DNA from: Agromyces sp. Soil535
GTDB lineage: Bacteria > Actinomycetota > Actinomycetes > Actinomycetales > Microbacteriaceae
Length of the DNA: 64,000 nt
Direction of reading: 5' to 3'
Assembly: GCF_001428255.1 (NCBI RefSeq)
Contig: NZ_LMRW01000025.1
Span: forward strand, 124,001-188,000
The notes under the pieces were generated by a model. The model was given only the letters and a program-made list of their open reading frames with translations. It searched no databases and was not told the origin of the DNA. A program made the translations under genes and the position numbers. Positions 1 through 7,866 of the stretch are shown in pieces (position 1 is the stretch's first letter; each line of letters starts with the position of its first letter).

Positions 1-325
1 TCGCCCGATCCGCGAGGTCTTCGCCGTCGACGACGAACAGGCCGCGCAGCTCCGCGGCCGGCAGCAGCTCGGTGACGGGCGTCTCGAGCGTGAACGCACC
101 GGACTCCACGAGCCGCATGACGAGGGTCGCCGTGAACATCTTGCCGATGCTCGCGACGTGGAACCGCGTGGTCTCGTCGCCGAAGCGGTAGTCGAGCCCG
201 TCGCGCGCCGAGCGCACCGCCACCTGCGGGGCGCCGAGCGAGCCACGCCGACGTGCGACCCCGGTCAGGTGCCGGTCGAGTTCCGCGGTGAACCGGTCGT
301 GGTCGAGGTGCGCGGTCGGCGCCAT
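1..325 (-). CDS. Serine hydrolase, beta-lactamase family (N-terminal part; cut by window edge)
   Basis: The visible 108 residues hold the Ser-x-x-Lys motif SIGK at residues 59-62, the acylation motif of class C beta-lactamase/DD-peptidase-like hydrolases, followed by the expected hydrophobic helix. No signal peptide is seen, so this is probably a cytoplasmic esterase- or peptidase-like member; the substrate is unknown. I chose the ATG ending at 325 because GAGGGG lies 10 bases upstream and a -10-like GATACT (complement of 346-351) would start the mRNA just before it. An in-frame ATG at 343 would add six residues. The gene is divergent from a PadR regulator, with a palindrome between them, so PadR control is likely. 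The C-terminal half with the other active-site motifs lies outside the window. Confidence 0.85.
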   Translation of the reverse strand, partial: MAPTAHLDHDRFTAELDRHLTGVARRRGSLGAPQVAVRSARDGLDYRFGDETTRFHVASIGKMFTATLVMRLVESGAFTLETPVTELLPAAELRGLFVVDGEDLADRA

Positions 326-356
326 CTGCGAGAATCCCCTCATCGAGTATCGAAGC

Positions 357-381
357 GTGATGTAGCTACTAGTGACATCAC
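357..381. promoter_or_regulatory. Near-perfect 25-bp palindrome, candidate PadR operator
   Basis: The arms GTGATGT (357-363) and ACATCAC (375-381) are perfect reverse complements, and the centre CTAcTAG (366-372) continues the symmetry, giving 10 of 12 possible pairs. ATGT...ACAT half-sites are known for PadR-type operators. The palindrome lies between the divergent serine hydrolase and PadR genes, upstream of a -10-like TAGCAT (388-393) for padR and AGTATC (346-351, reverse strand) for the hydrolase, so one bound dimer could cover both -35 regions. Confidence 0.65.
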
Positions 382-446
382 GGGTCGTAGCATACGGGGA
401 TGCACGATGCACCACAAGACACAGTCGTCGACGGGGAGGCGAACGC

Positions 447-989
447 ATGGGAAACGTGATCCTGGGGCTGCTGCTGCTCGGCCCGCAGACCCTCTACTCG
501 CTCAACAAGCAGTTCGAGCAGGGCATCTCACTCATCTATCGCGCGAGCTACGGCAGCCTGCAGAGCGCCCTCAAGTCGCTCCTCGCGAAAGGTCACGTGA
601 CCTTCGTCGAGGGCATCGAGGGCGGGCGGAACAAGAAGACGTACTCGATCACGGATGCCGGGACGGCCGCGTTCTTCGAATGGATGGGCGCCCCCGCGGC
701 ATCCGGCGACCTCGAGGTGCTCGCGTTGTCGAAGCTGTTCTTCCTCGGGCTCGTCGACGACCGCACTGAGCGAGCGCGGGTGCTCGACGACCTCGTGTCG
801 GCGATCGACCGCGAGCGCGCCTCGCTCGAGGGCTTCGGCGAGGACCTCGACGCGGTCGACGTGCCCGACGAGTTCGCGCGGGTCTTCCACTACCAGCGCA
901 GGACGCTCGACTACGGCGTCATGAGCCACCGCGCCGCACTCGACTGGTTCGCGCGGCTCGCCGTGGAGGAGCGGATGTCCGCGGGTTGA
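447..989 (+). CDS. PadR-family transcriptional regulator
   Basis: This 180-residue protein has the PadR layout: an N-terminal winged helix (about residues 1-85, starting MGNVILGLLLLGPQTLYSL, with the Y-G-S-L-Q-S-A-L recognition region and a GGRNKKTYSITDAG wing) and a C-terminal helical dimerisation region. The ATG at 447 follows GGGGAGG (433-439). It probably represses itself and the divergent serine hydrolase through the palindrome at 357-381. The ligand is unknown. The stop codon lies inside the left arm of a long inverted repeat that separates it from the convergent gene. Confidence 0.9.
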   Translation: MGNVILGLLLLGPQTLYSLNKQFEQGISLIYRASYGSLQSALKSLLAKGHVTFVEGIEGGRNKKTYSITDAGTAAFFEWMGAPAASGDLEVLALSKLFFLGLVDDRTERARVLDDLVSAIDRERASLEGFGEDLDAVDVPDEFARVFHYQRRTLDYGVMSHRAALDWFARLAVEERMSAG

Positions 990-1073
990 GGAGCCGCGAA
1001 GCGGCGTCTCGAAACCCGCTCCCCGGGGACGCGGTCTCGAGACGCGTCGCTTCGCGGCGCTCCTCAACCCGCG
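980..1073. repeat. Long imperfect inverted repeat, probable bidirectional terminator and dispersed repeat
   Basis: The two arms, each about 40 bp, match with a few indels: CGCGGGTTGAGGAG starts the left arm and its complement ends the right arm, with GTCTCGA-type cores toward the centre. The repeat sits between convergent genes and overlaps the padR stop codon. Related sequence is found at 2992-3024 (one arm) and 30294-30364 (both arms), so this is a family of mobile or self-similar intergenic elements. There is no T-run. Confidence 0.7.
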
Positions 1074-1092
1074 AGCCACGCCGGGCGGTCGG

Positions 1093-2505
1093 TCACGCGA
1101 AGCCGAACACCGGCGGGAAGACGAACACGATGATCGCCGCCCAGCCGAGGTAGACCGGCAGGTACCCGGTCTGCCAGCGCTCGATGCCGTCGAACGGCAC
1201 GCGCCGGCGCACGAAGCCGACCTGCAGCCACGTGGCCCACGCGAGGTTCGCGAGGAGGATGACGTTCAGCCCGAGCGAGGCCGTCTTGTTCGCACTGAAC
1301 CCGAACTCGCCCGTGCGGGCGATCATTGCGACGAGCACGATGACGTCGACGACGAGCGCGGCCGCGAGCATGAGCACCTGCAGTCGATCGAACCAGCCGG
1401 GGGGAAGCGCGGGGTCGCGCGCAGAGATCGAGTACACGAGGAGCGCGACGACCACGACGAGCACGAGGTCGAAGGCGATGAGCAGGTCGCGGCTTCCGTC
1501 GACGAGGTTCCATTGCATGACGGACGCCACGATGAGCGCGAGCATCATGAGCGTGAAGAGCGGGGTGAACACCTTCGTGAGCACCGGGGCGATGTTCTCG
1601 ATGACGCGCTGCTTCGCGCCCACGAGCCAGGCCGAGACGAGCACCGCGCCCGCCGCCCCGCACGGCAGCACCCACTCGCCGATGAACGGCATGACGTCGA
1701 CCTGGATCGACGCGAACACGGCGACGGTGAGCCCGCTCAGGGCACCGCCCACGATCGCGATGAGCACGTAATAGACGAGCCACTCGCCGCTGAAGCGCAG
1801 GAAGTCCATCCGGGTGCGGTCGCTCCGCCAGACGCCGCCGGCGTCGACGATGCCCGTGACGAGCCAGAGTGCGACGATCGAGCCGATGGTCGCGAGCACG
1901 GCGGTCGCGGAGTTCTGCCCCGCGATCTCGACGCTCGCGGACCCTCCGTCGAACGGGTAGAGGTTCAGTGCGAGCGCCACGGCGGCGAACGCCGCGGCAA
2001 CGCCGAAGAGAGTACCGGCAGGCGGGCGCCGCCGCCAGGCGAACCACGCGGCCAGGAATGGCAGCACCAGTACGGCGATGTTCCTGACGACGAGTTCGGG
2101 CTCGCCGGTGAGGAACTCGGTCGCCTTCACGGCGATGCCGGCGCCGACGCCGAGCAGGAGGGCGACCGCGAGCCCGTTGGCACGGCGAGCGAACGGGATC
2201 GTGCCGGTCGAGGCATCCGCGCCCTCGGTGTCGGACGAGTCGTTGAGCACGAGCTGTTTCCAGAGCCGGCCCGAGTGCTCGGCGGCGTACTCGCGGGAGA
2301 GCTCGTCCATGCTGCCGAGGCGCTTGACGGCGATGAGGAACGCCTCGTCCTCGGCGAGGCCTGCGGCCACGAGGGCGTCGACACGATCGCGGAGGTGCGA
2401 TTCGAGTTCGTCGACGTCGCGGATGCTCAGGGCGTCGCGGCGTTCCATCCAGTCGCGCCACGAAGCGATGAGCTCGTCGAGGGCGGGGGCCTTCTCGGTC
2501 GTCAT
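1093..2505 (-). CDS. Membrane protein with N-terminal permease-prefix (HAAS-like) domain
   Basis: The 470-residue protein begins with a soluble helical region (about 5-75, LDELIASWRDWMERR then SHLRDRVDALVAAGL and AFLIAVKRLGSMDELSREYA). This resembles the HAAS/permease prefix domain found on membrane proteins paired with PadR regulators. From about residue 105 it is almost entirely hydrophobic, with roughly ten membrane segments. The start is 3 bases after the stop of the upstream padR gene, so the two are translationally coupled. The gene pair is the classic PadR-HAAS module, in which the regulator senses and controls the membrane partner. Transport substrate or signal is unknown. Confidence 0.8.
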   Translation of the reverse strand: MTTEKAPALDELIASWRDWMERRDALSIRDVDELESHLRDRVDALVAAGLAEDEAFLIAVKRLGSMDELSREYAAEHSGRLWKQLVLNDSSDTEGADASTGTIPFARRANGLAVALLLGVGAGIAVKATEFLTGEPELVVRNIAVLVLPFLAAWFAWRRRPPAGTLFGVAAAFAAVALALNLYPFDGGSASVEIAGQNSATAVLATIGSIVALWLVTGIVDAGGVWRSDRTRMDFLRFSGEWLVYYVLIAIVGGALSGLTVAVFASIQVDVMPFIGEWVLPCGAAGAVLVSAWLVGAKQRVIENIAPVLTKVFTPLFTLMMLALIVASVMQWNLVDGSRDLLIAFDLVLVVVVALLVYSISARDPALPPGWFDRLQVLMLAAALVVDVIVLVAMIARTGEFGFSANKTASLGLNVILLANLAWATWLQVGFVRRRVPFDGIERWQTGYLPVYLGWAAIIVFVFPPVFGFA

Positions 2506-2508
2506 CGC

Positions 2509-2877
2509 TCAGTCCAGTCCGAGTGCGAGCCGCGGCTGACGGTGGTCGGCACCGCCGGGCCAGACCTGGTCGAGCACCCCGCCGATGATCGACCACTGTC
2601 GGCGATGGTCGGCGAGCGTCGACGCGCCCTGCGCGCTCAGGCGGTAGTGCTTGCGCGGCCGGCCGCCTGGCGACTGCCGCCATTCGGAGTCCACGTGGCC
2701 GAGCCGCTCGAGTCGGTGCAGCAGGGGGTAGAGCATGCCGTCGCTCCACTCGAGCTCACCGCCCGAGAGCTCGGCGATCCGCTGCAGGATCGCGTAGCCG
2801 TACGACTCGCCCTCGGCGAGGATGCCGAGGACCACCGGGGTGGCCGCCGCAGCCACCAGGTCCTTGCCGATGCGCAT
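2509..2877 (-). CDS. PadR-family transcriptional regulator
   Basis: A compact 122-residue PadR protein with winged-helix core: LAEGESYGYAILQRI, then GGELEWSDGMLYPLLHRLERLG (recognition helix) and RPRKHYRLSAQG (wing). The C-terminal helix is short. It is the first gene of an operon with the HAAS-like membrane protein. The upstream region carries TACCT/AGGTA inverted repeats (2919-2958) that probably mediate autoregulation. Confidence 0.92.
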   Translation of the reverse strand: MRIGKDLVAAAATPVVLGILAEGESYGYAILQRIAELSGGELEWSDGMLYPLLHRLERLGHVDSEWRQSPGGRPRKHYRLSAQGASTLADHRRQWSIIGGVLDQVWPGGADHRQPRLALGLD

Positions 2878-2918
2878 GCGAACTCCGATCGTGCCGTCGC
2901 GGACACCTCGACGTTCTA

Positions 2919-2958
2919 GATACCTAGATCAACGAGGTACATAGATCTGCAAGGTATC
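2919..2958. promoter_or_regulatory. Nested inverted repeats upstream of the PadR-HAAS operon
   Basis: TACCT (2921-2925) pairs with AGGTA (2935-2939) across 9 bases, and GATACCT (2919-2925) pairs with AGGTATC (2952-2958) across 26 bases, so one left half-site has two possible partners. The AT-rich patch stands out in GC-rich DNA and lies 42-81 bases before the padR start, where the promoter should be. A PadR operator is the simplest reading. Confidence 0.5.
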
Positions 2959-2991
2959 ACTGAGGCGTACTTCGCGCCACCCCGCTCGCAG

Positions 2992-3024
2992 GGTTTCGAG
3001 ACGCCGCTCCGCGGCTCCTCAACC
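2992..3024. repeat. Single-arm copy of the GGTTTCGAGACGCC...CTCCTCAACC dispersed repeat
   Basis: This 33-base stretch begins GGTTTCGAGACGCCGC and ends GGCTCCTCAACC, matching one arm of the element at 980-1073. It lies just downstream of ramB on the reverse strand. The inner GCCGC-tcc-GCGGC could form a small hairpin and serve as ramB terminator. Confidence 0.6.
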
Positions 3025-3033
3025 GGCAGGGGT

Positions 3034-4533
3034 TCAGCGAGGCGCGTGCGCCTCCAGGAACTGGTACACCTCGGTTTGGTCGACACCCGGGAACGTGCCC
3101 GTGGGCAGCGCCGCGAGCAGGCTCGTCGGGGTGCGCGCGGCGGGCCATGAGGCATCCGCCCATTTGTCGGCCAGGTCGCCCGGCGCACGACGGCAGCAGG
3201 ACTCGTCGGGGCAGCGCGACACCGCACGATGGGGTGTCTCGCGGCCGCGGAACCACTTGACGTGCTCGAACGGCACGCCCACCGACACCGAGTACTCGCC
3301 CTCTTTCGCCTTCTCGATGCGCGAGGTGCACCAGAACGTGCCCGACGGCGTGTCGGTGTACTGGTACCAGGGGCTGAACCGGTCCTCGACGTCGAACACG
3401 GTGCGCGCCGTCCAGTTGCGGCAGACCGTGGTGCCCTCGACGGCGCCGAGCGCGTCGCTCGGGAAGCGCACCTTGTCGTTCTCGTAGGCCTTGATGATGG
3501 TGCCCGACTCGTGCACCTTCATGAAGTGCACCGGGATGTCGAGGCGCGCCGTCGCGAGGTTCGTGAACCGGTGCGCGGCGGTCTCGTACGAGACGGCGAA
3601 GTGGTCGCGGAGCTCCTCCATCGAGATGCGGCGAAGGTTCTTCGCCTCGCTGAGGTAGCGCACAGCGGCCTGCTCGGGCAGGAGGATCGCCGCCGTCAGG
3701 TAGTTCGTCTCGATGCGCTGGCGCAGGAAGTCGCCGTAGTTCCGTGGCTCCTCGTGCCCGAGCAGGTGGCTCGCGAGCGCCTGCAGGATGGGGGAGCGGG
3801 AGTCGCGCGATGGCGACTGCTGCGTCGGCAGGTAGATGCGCCCGTTGCGCTTGTCGGTCACCGAGCGGGTGGAGTGCGGCAGGTCGCCGACGTAGTGCAG
3901 CGAGAAACCGAGGTGCGAGGCCATGTCGGCGACGAGCTGGTGCGACACCGGGCCGCCGGTGTGGCCCACCGCCTCGAGCAGTTCGGCGGCCTTCGCCTCG
4001 AGCTCGGGGTAGAAGTTGTCGCGGGCGCGCATCTCGGCGCGCAGCTCGGCGTTGGCGCGGCGGGCCTCCTCGGGCGTCGCTGCACGCTCGCGGTGCAGCC
4101 GGTCGATCTCGTGGTGCAGCGCGAGGATCGTCTGCAGCGTCTGGTCGCTCATCGACTTCGCGACCCGGAACGGCCCGAGTCCGAGCGCCTCGAACACCGG
4201 CCCACGTTGCGCCCGCTCGACGGCGATCTCGAGGGCGGCGCGCTCCGACGGGGCATCCGGCTTCAGCAGCTCGTCGGCGCTCGTGCCGAGTGCGAGGGCG
4301 ATCGTGCGAAGCATCGACAGGCGCGGTTCGCGCTTGCCGTTCTCGATCGCGGAGACCTGGCTCGGTGCACGGTCGATCGCGGTGGCCAACTCGCCGAGGG
4401 TCATGCCGAGCGCGGTGCGGCGGTCGCGGATGCGGCGGCCGAGGGTCAACGCATCGACCTCCTCGGGCTCGCCCACGGGCTCGGCGACGGCGGCTGCGAG
4501 AGCCGTTCGGGCGGTGCGATCCGCGATGACCAT
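3034..4533 (-). CDS. ramB: RamB-type XRE-family regulator of acetate/glyoxylate metabolism
   Basis: The 499-residue protein has an N-terminal XRE helix-turn-helix (about 29-90, LGRRIRDRRTALGMTLGELA, then SQVSAIENGKREPRL), a long middle region resembling the IrrE/ImmA metallopeptidase fold in degenerate form (SHLLGHEEP where HExxH would be), and a C-terminal Cys-rich segment (RCPDESCCRR). This is the architecture of actinobacterial RamB/ScfR regulators, which in Corynebacterium repress isocitrate lyase and malate synthase and respond to acyl-CoA/acetate status. The same window carries aceA and aceB at 10.7-13.8 kb, supporting this identity. The peptidase centre lacks the catalytic Glu, so proteolysis is unlikely. 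A 22-bp palindrome lies 37 bases before the start and may be an autoregulatory site. Confidence 0.85.
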   Translation of the reverse strand: MVIADRTARTALAAAVAEPVGEPEEVDALTLGRRIRDRRTALGMTLGELATAIDRAPSQVSAIENGKREPRLSMLRTIALALGTSADELLKPDAPSERAALEIAVERAQRGPVFEALGLGPFRVAKSMSDQTLQTILALHHEIDRLHRERAATPEEARRANAELRAEMRARDNFYPELEAKAAELLEAVGHTGGPVSHQLVADMASHLGFSLHYVGDLPHSTRSVTDKRNGRIYLPTQQSPSRDSRSPILQALASHLLGHEEPRNYGDFLRQRIETNYLTAAILLPEQAAVRYLSEAKNLRRISMEELRDHFAVSYETAAHRFTNLATARLDIPVHFMKVHESGTIIKAYENDKVRFPSDALGAVEGTTVCRNWTARTVFDVEDRFSPWYQYTDTPSGTFWCTSRIEKAKEGEYSVSVGVPFEHVKWFRGRETPHRAVSRCPDESCCRRAPGDLADKWADASWPAARTPTSLLAALPTGTFPGVDQTEVYQFLEAHAPR

Positions 4534-4569
4534 GCATCGATGGTCACACGAGCGAGCGGATGCCGCAAA

Positions 4570-4591
4570 CGGAAGAATCTCAAATCTTCCG
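4570..4591. promoter_or_regulatory. 22-bp inverted repeat CGGAAGA-N8-TCTTCCG, candidate RamB operator
   Basis: Perfect 7-bp arms CGGAAGA (4570-4576) and TCTTCCG (4585-4591) lie 37-58 bases upstream of ramB. The same half-sites recur in the aceA upstream region: TCTTCCG at 10550-10556 and CGGAAG at 10573-10578. The known corynebacterial RamB consensus is different, so this is an inference from co-occurrence. Confidence 0.45.
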
Positions 4592-4723
4592 CGCTCTTCG
4601 CCTCAGAGCCGTCGAATCGGCACACACGGCTCGGATCAAGATGGGAAAGTCCTCGATCCTTCCATCAGTCGCCGCGGGTCGGCTGGTGGCGGGGGATCAA
4701 CCGCGGCTCGAGCGGCGACGGCC

Positions 4724-4756
4724 GGGCGGCTCGGTGTTGACACCACCGAGCCGCCC
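4724..4756. promoter_or_regulatory. 13-bp perfect inverted repeat with TTGACA in its loop, upstream of luxR gene
   Basis: GGGCGGCTCGGTG (4724-4736) and its exact complement (4744-4756) enclose a 7-base loop. The loop reads TTGACAC, so a consensus -35 hexamer (4737-4742) sits at the symmetry centre. No strong -10 follows at 17 bases; TCGATA (4762-4767, spacing 19) is the best candidate. It may be an operator for the LuxR protein beginning at 4772, or a leader hairpin. No T-run follows. Confidence 0.45.
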
Positions 4757-4771
4757 GTGCCTCGATAGAGC

Positions 4772-6340
4772 ATGGCGAGTGCGGCGATCGATGACGCCGA
4801 CCTGGAGCAGGCACGGGCGGTCTTCCGCACCGGCGACATCCTCGGGGCCTGGGAGCTCTGCGAACGAGCGGCGTCGCGGGCGCGGGCACGAGGGGATGCC
4901 GCGACGATCGCCCGGGCGGCACTCGTGGTCCGCGGGCTCATGGAGGGATCCGTCTACGCGCGGGTGCACGCACTCAGTCGGGAGGCGCTCATGCTCCTGG
5001 ACGAGGATGAGGACGCGGTGTTGCGGGCCAGGGTGCAGGCTCAACTCGCGGCGACCGCCGACCGCTGGATGACGACCGCCGCTGAACATCCCGCCACGCG
5101 GGCGCTCGCCAAAGCCGAGGAGTCCGGCGACGCCGAGGCCGTGCTCATCGCCTTGAAGGCGCAGCGAGACGCGCTGGCGAACCCGCTGCACGCCGCGGAG
5201 TGGATCAGCATCGGCGGGCGCGCGATCGAGCTGGGCACGCGCGTGGGCGACTTCGACCGGGTCGCCTGGGGCCGGCTCTGCCGGTTGGCCGGGTACTGGG
5301 TGCTCGGAGACCGGATCTCGCTCGAGCATGAGCTGAGACTCGTCGAGGCGGAGACCTCGTTCGAGGCCGAACCTGCGACCGCCTGGCGGTACGAGCTCAC
5401 GCGAGCCTGCCTCGCGTTGCACGACGGGCGATTCGAGCTCGCGGCCCGCCTCGCCGACCGTGCGCTCGGGCGCGCGCGAGCCAGGGGGATCCCTGAGGCG
5501 GAGTACTTCGATGTCGTATTCCGGGACCATTTCACCGCCACCGTCGGGCCCGACGAGGCGATCGACGCGCGGATCGAGCGCACGATCCGCGAGGTGATCG
5601 ACTCGGGGCTCTACCTCGCGCGCGCATGGCTCGCGACCTTCCTCACCGAGCGCGGACGAGACGACGAGGCCGCGGTCGAATGGCACCAAGTGCGGGGGCA
5701 CCTCGACGAGATCCCCGACCACGTCCCCGAATATGTCACCGCACTCGTGGGCTTCATTCCCGTGTGCGTGCGGCAAGGCGATCTCGACGTGGCGCGACGG
5801 CTCTATCCCATGCTGCTGCCGTACGCCGGGCTCCAGGTGGTCGCCACACCGCACACCCCGTCCGTCGGGCCGGCGAGCCTGCCGCTGGGTGAGCTCTCCG
5901 AGGCGCTCGGCGACCTCGTCACCGCTGAGGAGCACGCACTCGACGGCCTCGCTTCGGCAGTGTCGATGGGCTCGCCGGTCTTCGAGGCTCGGGCACGACT
6001 CCTGCTCGCGCGCCTCGCTCGCGGCCGAGATCGCCGAGACGCCGCCGGCACCGAGGCCCGGCGGCATGCGGAGGCGGCGCGCGTGATCGCGCGACGGATC
6101 GCCTGGCCCGCGTTCGAGCAGCGCATCGACGCGGTCATCGCGGACGACCAACGCGGCGGCCTCTCGAAGCGGGAGTATGAGATCGCCGCGCTCATCGCCG
6201 AGGGGAAGAGCAATCGGCGGATCGCCGACGAGCTGTTCCTGTCGGAGCGCACCGTCGAGGCGCACGTTCGGCACATCTTCGCCAAGCTCGGCGTCGACTC
6301 CCGCGTCGCCGTCGCCATGTGGCAGGCCGCGCGCGGATGA
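4772..6340 (+). CDS. LuxR-family regulator with helical-repeat sensor region
   Basis: The last 65 of 522 residues form a LuxR/GerE helix-turn-helix ([20 protein letters not shown], then [20 protein letters not shown]). The first 450 residues are Ala/Leu/Arg/Glu-rich helices resembling TPR-like repeats of LAL/MalT-type regulators, but no Walker A site is present, so this is an ATPase-less large LuxR protein. No Shine-Dalgarno precedes the ATG at 4772. Two small membrane proteins follow on the same strand and could be targets. The signal is unknown. Confidence 0.85.
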   Translation: MASAAIDDADLEQARAVFRTGDILGAWELCERAASRARARGDAATIARAALVVRGLMEGSVYARVHALSREALMLLDEDEDAVLRARVQAQLAATADRWMTTAAEHPATRALAKAEESGDAEAVLIALKAQRDALANPLHAAEWISIGGRAIELGTRVGDFDRVAWGRLCRLAGYWVLGDRISLEHELRLVEAETSFEAEPATAWRYELTRACLALHDGRFELAARLADRALGRARARGIPEAEYFDVVFRDHFTATVGPDEAIDARIERTIREVIDSGLYLARAWLATFLTERGRDDEAAVEWHQVRGHLDEIPDHVPEYVTALVGFIPVCVRQGDLDVARRLYPMLLPYAGLQVVATPHTPSVGPASLPLGELSEALGDLVTAEEHALDGLASAVSMGSPVFEARARLLLARLARGRDRRDAAGTEARRHAEAARVIARRIAWPAFEQRIDAVIADDQRGGLSKREYEIAALIAEGKSNRRIADELFLSERTVEAHVRHIFAKLGVDSRVAVAMWQAARG

Positions 6341-6419
6341 CCCGAGCACCGGCCGAACGTGCCAGGAATTGGCGGAATCACGGATGTCGCGACCGCCCCG
6401 ACCGACCTACCGTGTCGGC

Positions 6420-7052
6420 ATGACCGCCATCACCGCACCCAGAACCCTGTCCTTCAGCCGCGTCGCGGGCGGCCTCGTGATCGTCGCTGCCGCGACCGGG
6501 ATCGCCGGGGCGATCGCGCTCCTCGTCGTCCCGCCTGCGGTCCCCCCCGACATCTTCAGTTATCCACTCGAAGGCAGCGCCTACGCGGTGGTGCAGGCGA
6601 GCTTCTTCGTCAATCACGTCCTGCTCGGCCTCGGACTCGTCGCGCTCCTGATGCTCCCCGTCTCGCGCGCGAGGCCCGGTCATGCCGGCCTCTGGATCGC
6701 CCTCGTCGGCATGGCAGTCCTCGCCGTCTGCGAGCTGTGGGCGATCGGCGTCGCCGATGCCGCCTACCCCTCGCCCGAGACCGCCCCGCTCGACATCGGC
6801 TACGGTGTCTCCTCGATCGCGCTCGGCGTGGGCCTGGTGCTCGCCGGCATCGGCGTGGCCCGGTCTCGCGAGTGGTCCGGCTGGCGCCGGTGGATCGTCC
6901 TCGTCGCCGGCGTGATGCTCTTCGTCGTCGTACTCCCCGGCCTCCTGGCGGGCTTCGTCGGCGGGCGGATCGGGCTCGCGCTCTGGATGGTCGCCTGGGG
7001 GCTCATCGGTGTCGCACTCGTCACCGAACGTCCTCCCGGTCGGCCCGCGTGA
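6420..7052 (+). CDS. Small membrane protein, unknown function
   Basis: A 210-residue protein with about six hydrophobic segments and a short basic C-terminus (TERPPGRPA). No family motif is recognised. The ATG at 6420 lies exactly 6 bases after TACCGT (6408-6413), a -10-like hexamer, with no Shine-Dalgarno, so the mRNA is probably leaderless. It follows the LuxR gene by 79 bases and precedes another membrane protein gene with its own start signal. Confidence 0.75.
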   Translation: MTAITAPRTLSFSRVAGGLVIVAAATGIAGAIALLVVPPAVPPDIFSYPLEGSAYAVVQASFFVNHVLLGLGLVALLMLPVSRARPGHAGLWIALVGMAVLAVCELWAIGVADAAYPSPETAPLDIGYGVSSIALGVGLVLAGIGVARSREWSGWRRWIVLVAGVMLFVVVLPGLLAGFVGGRIGLALWMVAWGLIGVALVTERPPGRPA

Positions 7053-7078
7053 TGCTCGAGCACGCGTAGGATCGCGCC

Positions 7079-7675
7079 GTGAGCATCGCTTCACCGCCAT
7101 CCGATGCGGCAGCGAGGAAGGTGACTGCTGTCCTCATGATCGGCAGCGGCACGATCATCGTCGGCGCGGCCTTGATGTATACCGGGCGGACGTTCTGGGG
7201 CTGGCCGGCGAACTTCGGCTACATCGCATGGGAGCGTGGGTTCGTCATCGCGGCGGTGCTGGTGTCGGTGCTCGGGCTCGCCTTGCTCGAGCAGTTGCTC
7301 CGCGATGCTGGGGCGGTCATCCTTCCCCGGCTTGCCTTCGTGACGTACCTTGTGGGTGCCATCGTGTTGATCTCAGCCGAAGCCTTCGTCATCGCTGGCC
7401 GCGGCTACCTCGAGCCGCAGATCGTCCTCTTCGTCGTCTTGGCGTGCCTGGCGCAGGCGGCATACGGCGTGGCGCTGGTGCAATCCCGCCTCGTGGCGGC
7501 ATGGGTCGGCTGGTTGACGATCGCCTGGAACGTGGGCGCGCTCGGGATCCTCGCACTTCTCTTCCCGAACGTGTACTACCCCGTGCTGCACTTCATCGCT
7601 CCGGTGATCATCGGCATAGCGCTGCTGCTCCCGCGCAGGCACCGAGCCGAGAGCGGCCCTGCCCCGTCCGGATGA
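7079..7675 (+). CDS. Small membrane protein, unknown function
   Basis: A 198-residue protein with six predicted membrane helices: a first helix at about 15-35 (VTAVLMIGSGTIIVGAALMY), then evenly spaced segments to LHFIAPVIIGIALLLP. No domain is recognised. The GTG at 7079 is 6 bases after TAGGAT (7067-7072), again a leaderless-type start. The 12-base string TAGGATCGCGCC before this GTG also precedes the MarR gene at 40872 on the other strand. A 117-base stretch with nothing recognisable follows, then the twin operator at 7793. Confidence 0.72.
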   Translation: MSIASPPSDAAARKVTAVLMIGSGTIIVGAALMYTGRTFWGWPANFGYIAWERGFVIAAVLVSVLGLALLEQLLRDAGAVILPRLAFVTYLVGAIVLISAEAFVIAGRGYLEPQIVLFVVLACLAQAAYGVALVQSRLVAAWVGWLTIAWNVGALGILALLFPNVYYPVLHFIAPVIIGIALLLPRRHRAESGPAPSG

Positions 7676-7792
7676 AGACCACCGGCGCGCCCGGCAGCCG
7701 TCCGATGTTCAGTGGTCGTTGATCGAGTCGATGCTGCCGCTGTTCCGGCGTTCCAAGGCCGACCGTAGTCACGGCGAGCGGTTCACCTAAAT

Positions 7793-7850
7793 GGAATGAG
7801 GCATTCCGCTTAGTGTAAGATCGTAGCGGAATGGCCAATTCCGATTAGTG
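7793..7850. promoter_or_regulatory. Twin 23-bp operators spaced 35 bp around a promoter
   Basis: Two copies of GGAAT-N5-ATTCCG-N-TTAGTG start at 7793 and 7828 (18 of 23 bases identical). Each has an inverted repeat GGAAT/ATTCC. Between them TAAGAT (7816-7821) is a good -10, so copy 1 covers the -35 position and copy 2 the transcription start. They precede the reductase-tetR operon, so the TetR protein is the likely ligand-responsive repressor. Confidence 0.7.
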
Positions 7851-7866
7851 CTCTGAAGGAGCCTCG

